A stretch of 64,000 nucleotides of DNA. It comes from Macrocystis pyrifera. Taxonomy: Eukaryota; Sar; Phaeophyceae; Laminariales; Laminariaceae. Below the pieces are notes generated by a model, which saw only the letters and a program-made list of their open reading frames with translations, was not told the DNA's origin and did not search any database. Within the stretch, counting starts at the first letter, position 1; each line of letters opens with the position of its first letter. Location: NCBI GenBank assembly GCA_031763025.1, contig JASSKH010000025.1:806001-870000 (forward strand). The letters run 5' to 3'. Shown here piece by piece: positions 54,216 to 64,000 of the stretch. A program made the position numbers and the translations under genes.

Positions 54216-56079
54216 AGCACCGACGCCATTCCCCGAAACATTTCAAATAACCGCATTGCACAATGTAGCAAGCCCTGTCGGCAACTTGCAATTCCGTACG
54301 ACTAAAGGTGTGTTACATTGTTCAATGTCCCCGCAACGACTTGTTACGCCCACATTTTGCAAGAGGGGGATTCCCACGACCTGTGCAGCGAAAAATATGA
54401 ACACCACACACTGCGCGATTTTCATAATTATTGGGCCTTTCAGGCGAACATTTCCTCAATCCTTTGGCGCATCATGTATCAGCACCGCCTTCCTGCTCTC
54501 GGGTACTTCTTTGACGGCAATTATATTGTTCTTCATCCGCCATCCGTCGCACCCCCTCGCCTCGCCTCTGATACAACCATTCCCATCGTCGCCCGTACCC
54601 CCCTCCCCCCCCCCCCTCTCCCAGCCCCAAGAGCTACCGTCAAGACTCGCTCCAACAGAACTATCGACCCTGCCGCCACGGCGGGCTACTGTTGTCACCT
54701 CGACCGCCCTTCTCCAATAAGCCATAACCAACTATCTGTGCCGTTGCCTCCTTCACGGCCTACATACTACCACTACTGCCATCATCACCGCCCCCCCCCC
54801 CCCCCCCCCCCCTTTCCTCCCTGGTCAGTTTTAGTAAAAGTATACATATATTCCACAGCGCGAAAATCGACGCGTTTCGCGCGCCCTTTTATCTGTTTGG
54901 ACTGCGGCACGCAAAGGGTTTATATGGTGATCCATGTGGAGTATGCACCCGCTTCATGATAAATATTACGTACATTATATCGGGTTTGTATTCTGTATGT
55001 AGATTGGGCTGACCTCATTTGGAACACGCCAATCACTGCGTGGGGTCGACAACGGGCATGCCGTTTTTGTAGTTGGTTTGCCGATCACCACGGGTGACGG
55101 TCGAGTTAGATCACTTGTGCGGGGTGGAGAGGCCAAACTCTGCAAACGGGGAATGGTCGTATATCGTACCTGCCATTTGTGGATGCGGCAAGGCACCCAG
55201 AAGACAATTGCGTAGTAAACCCATTGCTGTCTCTAGAAGTAGCCACGCCAAAAAAAATCCGATCCATTCGTCGTTGTCGTTTACGTGCAAGCGGTGTTTT
55301 AGTAGGAATGAAGCCCATCTCTCGTGTGACTCGCCCAACAAGCCACGGCGCTTTGCGGTTGGTGTAAGAAACGTCTGCCTGGTGGTTGAAAATCCGATGC
55401 GCTCCGTCCCAGCATTGTGTGGGTTCGACGGGGGGTCTAATTTCGTACGATTACTGCCATCATCACCGCTACCCCCCCCCCTACCCTCGCTGCTGTTACA
55501 ATCTCCACTATCTCCTCCCCCCCCCCCCCCCACCAATCTCGTCGCTCTAGCCACCGCAAAGGGCTAGAGGCCATATACAACACCCCCCACCAACAGGCCC
55601 GTTACCGGTCTCATCACCACCTTGACCGCCCCCCCCGGCCGCAGTTACTACGGCCACCGCTGCGCCACCACTAACACTCGTACCACAGTTCGGATCATCG
55701 TATCTCCTGCTATCCCCCCTCTCCCCCTCACTGCCTTGCCTCCATTCTCCACTATCGGTTGTGCTGCCCCTTCCGCCACCCACACCTCCCTCCCTACTGC
55801 CTCCACGGCTTGAAAACCCTCTCCGCCTCTGCTGCTGATGGTGCCGCCACGGCTACCTCCGCAGTATTGTCGCCAGCAGCTGACGCGCGAAATATGGCGC
55901 CAGAAGGCTGATGGGACCGTTGGTTTTGCCGTAATTACTGCAGTTGTTACGTAGCGCTGTCGCGGAGGGGGAAAAAATTCGCGAGTTGACTCCGCTGCTG
56001 GTACATCCTACTCTTAGAGTGTTCTTGGTGTGATGTTTTGGAGAGACACTCTAGGAAAAATGTGGACAATCTCGCTGTT
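54216..56079. other. Intergenic DNA with C-rich tracts
   Basis: No gene supported. Long C-runs lie near 54,607, 54,790 and 55,515. The segment 55,255-55,435 is a diverged relative of 5440-5610 (shared CCCAACA, TTGGTG and GCTCCGTCCCAGCATT). Confidence 0.4.
55255..55435 (+). repeat. Dispersed repeat related to 5440-5610
   Basis: Co-linear similarity over about 150 bases with 5440-5610, including GACTC-CCCAACA, CTTTGCGGTTGGTG and GCTCCGTCCCAGCATT. Confidence 0.5.
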
Positions 56080-56354
56080 TGTTACAGGTGGCCAACCATG
56101 TTTCGAATAATCTGTCGTTTGTTCGTTTAGATCGTTCCAGCAGCGACGGTCACAAGTTGTAAAGGGTTGCGTATATCTTCGCAGGCGTTATTATGGATTT
56201 TGACGTGTGCTCATCACAAGGAGAGGTCGAGCACTCCGAGCTCCGTTCTGCACTCCGCTCTCTCTCTTTTCCTCTGTCCTCTGGGACAACGACTACAAAT
56301 ATTCTCATCAGACCACGTGGTGGTCAGGGCATCCAGGCTTGGACTCTTCGAACA
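56080..56354 (+). repeat. 5' LTR of the copia element (approximate)
   Basis: It begins TGTTACAGG and ends CTTCGAACA. It lacks ~85 bases present in the right copy. Confidence 0.65.
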
Positions 56355-57183
56355 CAGTAGTGACTTGAACGTTTGAGGTTTAGTACCAGAAGCCAATGGT
56401 GTCTTCGGAGAGGTCGGTGTATGTGGGGGACGATTCTTCAAAAGCTGCGACGCGAATTTAACTGGCGTTGGAGCAAACGCAGACATCGATGAAGCACGCC
56501 ATGAGGAGCACATTGGCTACATGAGGGACAACGGTCGACATCATCTCACGGGCGCTGGGGGCAGCACTGCTGTAGGCGAGAGCCCTGCAGAGGTAGCAGC
56601 CATTGCTGTAGGAGTAAGTCCACGAGGGGCAGTACCCACTGTGCTGAAGGACGAGAGGCTACTGCTGCTGTTGTAGCAGGCATTAGTCGATCGGAGTCCG
56701 GCAGCGCGTCGAGAAGCGCTGCTGTAGGGGGGAGCCCACGAGGCGCAGTACTCACTGCTGTAAGAGACACTACAGCAGGAGGTGATACGATCCTTCGTGA
56801 TAATGCTTCGCGTAGTTTCGTAGGGACGGGACGCGGAGAAAATGCGTTGCCTGTCGAGGTTCGCTCACCGAGGAGTCAGCCAGACCAGCCAGGAGGGCTG
56901 GAGAATGGAGTGCATACCCTGGCGATGAATTGGGTGGTGGATTTGGTCTGCCTCTCTCGCGCCATTTGGAGATAGAGCACACCGCTGTAGAACCATCGTT
57001 TTGTGGGCCGAAACCCGAGTTCAACCCCTGCACAGGAGGCGGTCGGTATTACGCCAAAGGAGTTGGTTTCTTGTCTGCCTTCGTGTCGGATCCACCGCAG
57101 TACATTCCCGTAGAGGACTTGGACATAGAAAACGCGTTGCTTGTTGCTAGGGGGTTTAGCCGCGAAAGTGTGCACTGCATACA

Positions 57184-57970
57184 ATGACTTGGAATTTCCT
57201 GTCGACGGCCCTCAAGAGCAAGAGTGACAGGAGTATACTGCACGGGTGTACCTCACCCTTGGCAGGCGTGGGATGCTCCCCTTGCGTGCTCAAACGACGG
57301 GGACCAAATCCAACTTATCTCGACGCCTTAATAGTTTTAAGATACCGCCTAGGAGCTACCCACCCGAGGAGATGGGTAGGACCGAGGATCTTGCCGCGGA
57401 GATGCACACATCAAGACTATCACTGGACGACCATATGCTCCACACCATTTTCATTGACGCTCTGCCTGCCGAATACGAAGTGGAGGCACGGAACCTGGCA
57501 CCTCGTGATATCATCGGCCGCGATAACATCATCAAGGCTGTTTGAGAACGGTATCACCGACTGTCTGGAAACAGGAAGCAGGGGTCTAACGCTGGACCAC
57601 GCAGGCCATGCCATGTACGCTGGCGCCGGCGGCGGTGGCGGTGGCGGTGGCCACGCGAAAAATGGAGGCAGTGGCACAGAAAAAAGGCGGACGTCGGGGA
57701 CAGCACGGACGAGGAGGTAGAGTCACCAACGAGGGGGGTGGTAGCTCGGCCGCGGCGACTGGTAGCGATCGCAGCAGTGCCACAGCCACCAGCGGATGTA
57801 CGCCAGCGGGCAAGTGTCGTAGGTGTGGTAAGAAGGGTTTTTGCAGGAGCGACTGCACGGCGAAGCTATGCAGCCGATGCCAGGGACGGAGGCACTCTGC
57901 TGATATCTGCTTCACGTCCGCGGAATATCGATGCAGTGGATTCAACGGACGGGGGAACGCTGCTGATGTC
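57184..57970 (+). pseudogene. gag: Copia gag with zinc knuckles, frameshifted
   Basis: The text starts WNFLSTALKSKSDRSILHGC in one frame. It moves to SLDDHMLHTIFIDALPAEYE and VEARNLAPRDIIGRDNIIKAV in another, where a TGA (57,543-57,545) interrupts before ERYHRLSGNRK. A Gly-rich tail is followed by CRRCGKKGFCRSDC and CSRCQGRRHSADIC in a third frame. The first knuckle has a substitution at its His. These are typical copia capsid and nucleocapsid segments with at least three breaks. Confidence 0.7.
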
Positions 57971-58059
57971 TGACCCTCGTCGAAAGAAGAAGCTGTCATG
58001 GCAGTTGCGAGCGAGGTTGAGGCAAGGGACGACGACCAAAAGGAACGTAAGGCCCAGGC

Positions 58060-58800
58060 CTCATCGTTTAAGGCCGAAGAGACAGGCGAGTGCAGTGATG
58101 GTTCGGGGGATGAGGAGTCGGCTTGGCAGGTAGGAGACGAGGCCTGGATATGCGGTAGGGGTGCGTCTACTCATATGACGCCCTCAGGAGAGACTGAATG
58201 CGCAATGGTCGAGGATGCAACCTTGAACTGCGAGTCGCTGATGGATCCACTCGATCGATGGAAGCTTGCAGTGACATCGTCGTAGTCTTTCGGTCCGGAA
58301 ACAATCTCGTGCAAGTGCGGATAACGAACGTTGCGCTCGTGTCGGATCTCCGCTACCGCCTACTTACCTTGCCAACTCTCGTCAATAACGGCCACACCTT
58401 CGACGGGCGCTCCACGGGGATTGCAGTCAGGCTCACGTCAGAGCGTTTGATTTTGTTTCCGCTGAGTGGGACCCTCTATAGCCTGTACGGCTACCGGGTC
58501 GACCGCAGTAGTAAGGAAAACGCCTGTGCTGTACTCGCCCCGGGGCAACTGCCCAACAAGTCTTCGATTATCATCAACGACTTCCGTTGCGCTGCCGGGC
58601 ACTCTCACGAGGTCCTACTCTGCATAGCCGCAAAGCAGCAAGGAGTAGTCCTCAAGGGAGAGCTGCTGGAGTGCAGGGGGTGCTCCATGGCGAAGGGCTT
58701 CACAAAAACATCAAGCACTCCACGCACACACGAGAAGATAAAAAGCTCGGGAGGCTTTTGTGGATTAGGGTGAACCTAAGGTGGTGGATCTATCTGGAGG
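58060..58800 (+). pseudogene. pol: Copia protease and pre-integrase region, catalytic Asp lost
   Basis: WICGRGASTHMTPSGE (about 58,144-58,190) matches the usual W-x-x-D-S-G-A-S-T-H-M protease site, but reads GRGAS in place of DSGAS, so the catalytic Asp is gone. The region then shifts frame to TNVALVSDLRYRLLTLPTLV, GHSHEVLLCIAAKQQGVVL and LECRGCSMAKG, the GAG-pre-integrase zinc-binding segment. Confidence 0.7.
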
Positions 58801-58829
58801 AAGTGGTATAGTATCATCGTGTGTGACAA

Positions 58830-59400
58830 TTTTCACGGTATTCGTGGATGTACTTTATGCGCCACACTTCGGACGCCGCGGAATTGCTCGAGCAGGTCCT
58901 CTCGTATTCTCGTGCAGACGATGCCCCTTCCAAGGTGGTAATCGTCCGATCTGATGGGGGTGGTGAATTCCGCGAGAGGAAGTTTGGAGACGTGTGTAGA
59001 TGACGAGGGATCAAGCAGGAATTCACGACGTTCGACAGTCCCCAGTTTCAATGGGGTAGCAGAGCGCGCGCTAGGTTTGATTGAGTCGGCCGCAATGGCG
59101 TGCCGAATCCAGGCTCAAGACTTTTTTTCCGGCGCGCAACTCCCGGCCACTGCGTCATTGCGGGCGGAAGCGTTCCACTGGGCGTGACATCTTGAACCGC
59201 ACAGCAACGACAGCGAACCCAGAGAGCAAGTCACCGTATGAGGTGTGGCATGGGAGTTCCCCCCCGGCAGTACTGCTACCTTCCCTCAAGCCTGACTACC
59301 GCAAAGTGAAGAGGGAAACAAGTCACAGGCGAAAACACAAAAGTGTTTTTACCTTGGACCCGCACCCAACTACCCGCGAGACTCAGTATGAGTACTGACG
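58830..59400 (+). pseudogene. pol: Copia integrase core, broken
   Basis: Pieces in alternating frames: KVVIVRSDGGGEF near 58,937; FNGVAERALGLIESAAMACR with AQLPATASLRAEAFHWA; then NRTATTANPESKSPYEVWHG, ending at a TGA near 59,398. Conserved copia integrase motifs are present, but the frame is not continuous. Confidence 0.65.
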
Positions 59401-59412
59401 GGGCATCGCATT

Positions 59413-60255
59413 ATGCTAGTCGCGACTCGGCAACGCGTATCGCCTGCACCACCTGTACCTGCCCGGGCGAATGACTCCCCGTCTACGGAAGAGGGGGGGT
59501 CCGAGACAGACGACGTGAGTACGTCGGATCGGGATTGTGGGGGGGTGGTAGATGAGCTGGACGACGCTCTGGCCCACTTGAGCGACGTCGACGTGACGTG
59601 GGGTTTTGATCTGGACGCGTTTCTGCAAGAGCGCGCACAGCAGGTACCTACCGCCGGCGAGGCCGGTGACGGGTCAACCGAGACAATGTTGACGTCTCAA
59701 GGGGGTGCGTTTGACGCCTCCTCACCCCCGATAGGGAGGGCCGAAACGACCGAGAAGGTGGGTTCGTCTCAAGGGGGCGTCGTGGATGCCTCCTCGGCCC
59801 CGGTAGGGAGGCATGAAAGCGACCCGGTCGCAGCAACAGTCTCCGATACCGGCCAAGGGAACGGTGATATTCCCACCGCGGTCTTGTCGAGGAGGCCAGC
59901 ACACGAGTTCAGCAGCTGGGGACGACTCCCACCGACAGTACGAGGCCAGACCTGGAGTCAGAGCCAACGCCTCGAGGGTGAACCTGCTGTGCATCAGCTA
60001 AGGATGCACAATGAAGTCGCAGGCGCGCTGCTTGCGGCAGCGTACGAGCGGTGGACGAAGCTTGGGACTATCCTGAAGCGAACATCTTCGACAGCAGAGG
60101 ACGCAGTGGCTTTGATGGCCGGAGGACCTACTGTGGATAATAAAAAGGGAGTTAAGCGTGTGCATGCCGAGTGGTTTCCCGGAAAACGTAGAACCGCGAC
60201 TGGGAATTGGGGACATTGGAGATTACGTAGAAGGCGTTTATTGAAAGCATGCTGA
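59413..60255 (+). pseudogene. Copia integrase-to-RT linker
   Basis: 280 codons, acidic and Ser/Thr/Gly-rich with duplicated SQGGAFDASSPPIGR / SQGGVVDASSAPVGR blocks, ending LRMHNEVAGALLAAAYERW. Low-complexity linkers of this type sit between copia integrase and RT. The RT core that should follow is absent. Confidence 0.55.
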
Positions 60256-60650
60256 ATCGGTTTGGCGTTGACTCATCCTCTGACATCCCCGCGATCCCCG
60301 TTGTGGAACTAGGTCCAAAAGAGGAGAGTGGCCGTGGAGGAGAGATCCAGAGCCAAGCTGATCATGTGTCTGGGTTTTCTAGGATTACCAGGGGGCCATA
60401 GCCTTGGCTAATACCCTCTTAGATCTGCTCGGACTACGCATTCGACGTGCGTTTTCATTTTGTCAGAGAGCCACTTCGGGCTAAGAAGATAGACATTCAG
60501 TTCGTAGCTTCGGAGGAGGAGCACGCAGATATTTTGGACGAAATCCCTTGCTGCGACCTCTTCAAGTCCCGCCGCAGGTTCTTGTTGATCTGAATTTCGA
60601 GGGTGAAAAAAAGGGTATAGGCAGTATTCGATGATTACTAGTTGAAGGAG
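60230..60650 (+). pseudogene. pol: Copia RT/RNase H tail after deletion
   Basis: MLNRFGVDSSSDIPAIPVVE (60,248 on) corresponds to text normally found after the RT catalytic motif. AIALANTL (60,405) and KKIDIQFVASEEEHADIL (about 60,490-60,540) belong to the RNase H end. Everything between linker and this point (fingers, palm and catalytic motif) is missing. Confidence 0.6.
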
Positions 60651-60791
60651 AAAAAACCTGTCAGACTACCAAACCTGCGCTACGTTAAGGGGCATGGGGG
60701 AGTAGGAAATCACTTGGCGTTTAATTTTCTGGCCATGGTCATCGTTTCGGGATGCGGCCGTTGCTTTTATTGCATCGGTTTGTAGTATTTA

Positions 60792-61151
60792 TGTTACACA
60801 GGAGGTTTTGACCCGGTGGCCATGTTTTCTCCTGCGGTACTGTCGTTGGCTGTTCTTAGGCCCTGGTACATCGTGAATGCCTGTTCGGTCTCGTCACTGC
60901 TGTGAGGAGCCAGGGAGGGTGTTCGCTTGGGTCGTTCCAGCAGCGACGGTTACAAGTTTTAGAGGCTTGTGTATATCTTCGCACGCGTTATTATGAATTT
61001 TGTCGTGTGCTCAAGAGGAGAGGTCGAGCACTCCGAGCTCCGTTCTCAGCTCCGCTCTCTCTCTTCTCCTCTGTCCTATAGGACAACGACTATAAATAAT
61101 ATCATCAGACCACGTGGTGGTCAGGGCATCCAGGCTTGAACTCGACGAACA
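60792..61151 (+). repeat. 3' LTR of the copia element (approximate)
   Basis: It begins TGTTACACAGG and ends GACGAACA. It contains the same promoter-proximal blocks as the left copy. Confidence 0.65.
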
Positions 61152-64000
61152 TCGTTTCCTGTTCAAGAGGGAAACAACAGTCGAGTGCATCGACAGCGGC
61201 CCCGCAACACGTACTATACACACCCTTGGCGATATTTTTGTTTTGTGACGAGAAACACTCACATGTAGTTGAATATCGTCTCTTGTCAATCCCCATCTTG
61301 CCTTCTCCCCATGGCCACCGTCAACAAATAGACCCCCTGTCGTAGCGCCGAGCAATATTTCGACGTACTCGATGGTACCGAACCAGTCGGCGTTGAAGGA
61401 TTCGTTCTTGTCGATGCTTTTTAACGCCCACTGGGGGCTTGGCTCGAGATGTTGGAGATGGTCTAAGCCCTTTATCATCTCTCAGCTTGGACTACAATCT
61501 ACAGAACCCTCAGAACCATGTCCTTCCAGCGTGCGTCCGTGGCAAAGCGTAGAGCGCACCTTTGATTGGGTGTAGCCACGAGCACCGTGTTTGTCAGGCG
61601 ACGGTACTACTGCAGTATAAGGGTTGTTGACGGCACGGTGGTTGGCCAACACCATAGTAGATTGCTTCGTTTGGTCGTCGTCGTGTGGAGTGTTTGCACT
61701 GCCTTTTTGAAAATAGGTTGAGAGTGTGGACGGTCGCACTCAGCTTTAGCGGACGTCAAGGGTGCAGTCTCAAGATACATTACCAGGAATGGTTAAATAT
61801 GATGGAGACACAACTCGTAGCGCAATGCACGGTGTAACAAGGCATCGATGCAGAGTGAGGCGGTGAACACCTTTGATCAGAAGGTTAAGCATCGGGTGGG
61901 CGTTTGGGGAGGATGGAATGAGCGAATGATGCGCGTTGAGGCTCAAGCCTGAACTGATGATGATGCGTGTCGAGGTTTGCTTCCGTGTACAGATATTGAG
62001 AGTGGCAAGTATCTATGAAGATCGCTCGTGTAGAAGAAAATAGACGGCTTCGAAAGGGGCTTATGTGGTCATTGTTGAAAGAATGTTAAGAAGTTGCCAT
62101 GTGTTCGCTTTTGAGATCAATGCAGTTCTTCACCAGGACCTTGTCGCTAGCACGGCGTCGACAAACAAACGGGCAAGATTGACACACCAGAGTACGGGGT
62201 TATCGACGCCACCTGTTGATTCCATGGGGTTGATACACCTTGGCCCAGACGGTACGCTCTGTGTTAGGGGATCTGGATGTTTCGATTTTCCTGGCAAACT
62301 TTCTAGGGGGGAGCTTTGGTCAGGATTGAGCAGCGTAGTGCGGTGACCCAGGACAACCCAGTATTACAGTACAAGTATTGTACAGAGACACGGTATCTAA
62401 GATACATTGATTGGAAGTACAACGGCGATTGCCGACATTGCTATTGCCCCTGTAAACACGGACAAGTGCAATGCGCAACGCAAGTGAGATATTAATAAAA
62501 ACGCACATCATTTAAGAAATACTGATTGGAAGTACGGCGGCGATCACCGACATCGCTATCGACCTTGTACAATACAGAGGGTGAGAAGTGCAATGGGCAT
62601 CGGAAGTGATCATGGAAACACATCTTCCATGGGGCACGGCCCTTTTCTCCAGGTGTTGCACTCTTCTTGACGATACACTACCAAGTACTGTATCGGTAAC
62701 GTGGCAATCACAGCGCATCATACATCGACAACCAGCGGGGAACCACCACAGCAGTGGCGTCCTCTCTTGCCCTGTTCCGCATGCCGTGGAACTGGCCGTT
62801 TTTAGACCCGTTTTTCATGTCAAAGCGACCGCGTTCACTTCAAGAGACGTAAATCCTTCAATAGGGACCAAACGGGCTATAGAGCGTCGCTATATAATGA
62901 ACCCTGGTGCCTCCGTGCACTGTGATCCGTTGAAGTTGGCCATCTACCGTACTGAAACGTTGAATCATATTCATGTGGCATTGGCTAAGTGCATCAGTCA
63001 CAGCCTCGTCTGCTTGCCTATCGAGTATATAAAAGATCCTGAACCATAAATGCTACGTATATTTGGGTCCAGAGTACGCACTGGTAAGGTGGGCCGGGCC
63101 GGAGTTGGTCCATAGATGGGCAGACATGGATGCAAAGGCCCCTCAGCGTATACACATATTATCGCCGTCGTACACGGAAGAAGGAAGAAGGGACGGACAA
63201 AACTGCTATCATCCCGTTGAATGCCCCACACAGAAACAAATATATGCAGGGGATTTCGGAGTACATGACCAAACGAATGCTGACTGTGTAAATTCAAACC
63301 CAATGCTCTACCTCTCATCCAATCGTACGCCTCTCATGCCGGTTCCTAACAGATCAGCGGCGACATATGAGTGGAGTACAACAGCAATAGATTCGCTGAT
63401 CACATCACCTGCTGTTCTGTAGACGTTGTACTGGTAAAAGTGAAGAACCAGAGGAGCTCACGCTAATCGCACATCAACCAGTGCACCAGTTATCGGAAGT
63501 GACCATACTTTCAAAAAAAAAAAACGCCATGAAAATCGAAAACCCTCTCCACCTCCTCAAACCTCAAACCAAAGTCACCCCCCCCACCCCCTCTACCTCC
63601 TTAAATACCAGTTGCTTCGGAAATGGTTCGGTTACGACCGTATGACACATAAACCCCGCAAAACACATATATTTACGCACGGTCGTTTAGATGCCCTCAC
63701 TGCCAATTTTGCGACTGCGTAGAAAGGTGCGTAGCAGTCGTAGCGCTGTATTCTCCTTCATCAGATGAAGTGGGTTAGAACCCAGTGACGACCATGGCGT
63801 CTACCATATGGCAGCGATCCAACTCAATATCCTCTCAATGCAAACGGCGCGCACACGGAAACAAGTGTCCATCGGCTTTGTCCCTAATCGCCGGTCATGA
63901 CACTACTTGAAGATCCGTCATCGTATCCATTGAGATCGCGACCAGTCTGGGCATGGAGAGAAAAATGCGTCCAGCGGTTGAATCGTTTGTTGAGAAGGGT
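61152..64000. other. Right-hand end, no recognisable gene
   Basis: A minus frame at 61,150-61,478 (MIKGLDHLQHLEPSPQWALK, then ADWFGTIEYVEILLG) reads non-repetitively and may be an exon, but I do not recognise it. The plus frame 62,588-63,049 is also unidentified. A ~115-bp tandem duplication lies at 62,398-62,610. Confidence 0.35.
62398..62610. repeat. Tandem duplication, ~115-bp spacing
   Basis: ATTGATTGGAAGTACAACGG and CTGATTGGAAGTACGGCGG head two copies. Both then have CGAC-TTGCTAT-like and AAGTGCAATG blocks. Confidence 0.65.

Larger units (their letters stand above)
56080..61151 (+). mobile_element. Decayed Ty1/copia LTR retrotransposon
   Basis: Related terminal segments at about 56,080-56,354 and 60,792-61,151 begin TGTTACA and end near GAACA. 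They share GATCGTTCCAGCAGCGACGG-like, AGGTCGAGCACTCCGAGCTCC and CAGACCACGTGGTGGTCAGG blocks. The interior has copia-order remains: gag, CCHC, mutated protease, GAG-pre-integrase and integrase pieces, a linker and an RNase H tail. The RT core is missing. LTRs differ by many substitutions and an ~85-base gap, so it is an old insertion. No target duplication was found, and LTR edges are approximate. Confidence 0.8.

Overview
The window looks like nuclear DNA of a multicellular stramenopile, most probably a brown alga. This is an inference from four things: a spliced autophagy-receptor gene with GT-AG introns, long introns full of simple repeats, abundant CAG/GCA and poly-G/poly-C tracts, and a dense load of Ty3/gypsy, Ty1/copia and DIRS-like retroelements. 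No bacterial operon, rRNA, convincing tRNA or CRISPR array is visible.

Layout. 1-11.2 kb is gene-poor and repeat-rich: 15-bp, GTT/GGT, ~57-bp, ~65-bp and 24-bp arrays, then a ~190-bp tandem array at 10.25-11.25 kb. 11,427-20,255 (minus) holds the only confident host gene, an NBR1-type selective autophagy cargo receptor. I assembled it from six exons with matching splice sites and phases; it has PB1, ZZ, NBR1 (FW), an Atg8-binding motif and UBA, about 1,086 residues. 20.3-23.8 kb has an AT-rich palindromic stretch, a possible two-part gene and a ~125-bp minisatellite.

23,829-35,945 is a complete ~12.1-kb Ty3/gypsy chromovirus-like element. Its LTRs run TGTTA...TAACA, it has an ATAA target duplication, and its pol encodes RT, RNase H, integrase, a chromodomain and an additional Tudor-like module. 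36-44.9 kb is repeat-rich, with a nuclease-like retroelement fragment (41.4 kb) and a small TA-flanked MITE (43.7 kb) whose truncated relative lies in an NBR1 intron. 44,933-50,694 is a second Ty3/gypsy element with identical 231-bp LTRs and an AGTAC target duplication, so it is very young, yet its gag-pol frame is interrupted four times. 51.1-53.3 kb (minus) is a decayed DIRS-like RT-RNase H. 53.6-54.2 kb has a 12-bp array. 56.1-61.2 kb is a decayed Ty1/copia element that has lost the protease Asp and the core RT. 61.2-64 kb shows nothing I can identify.

Several apparent frameshifts, in NBR1 and in both gypsy elements, can be resolved by changing a homopolymer by one base. This raises the possibility of consensus errors rather than true pseudogenes.
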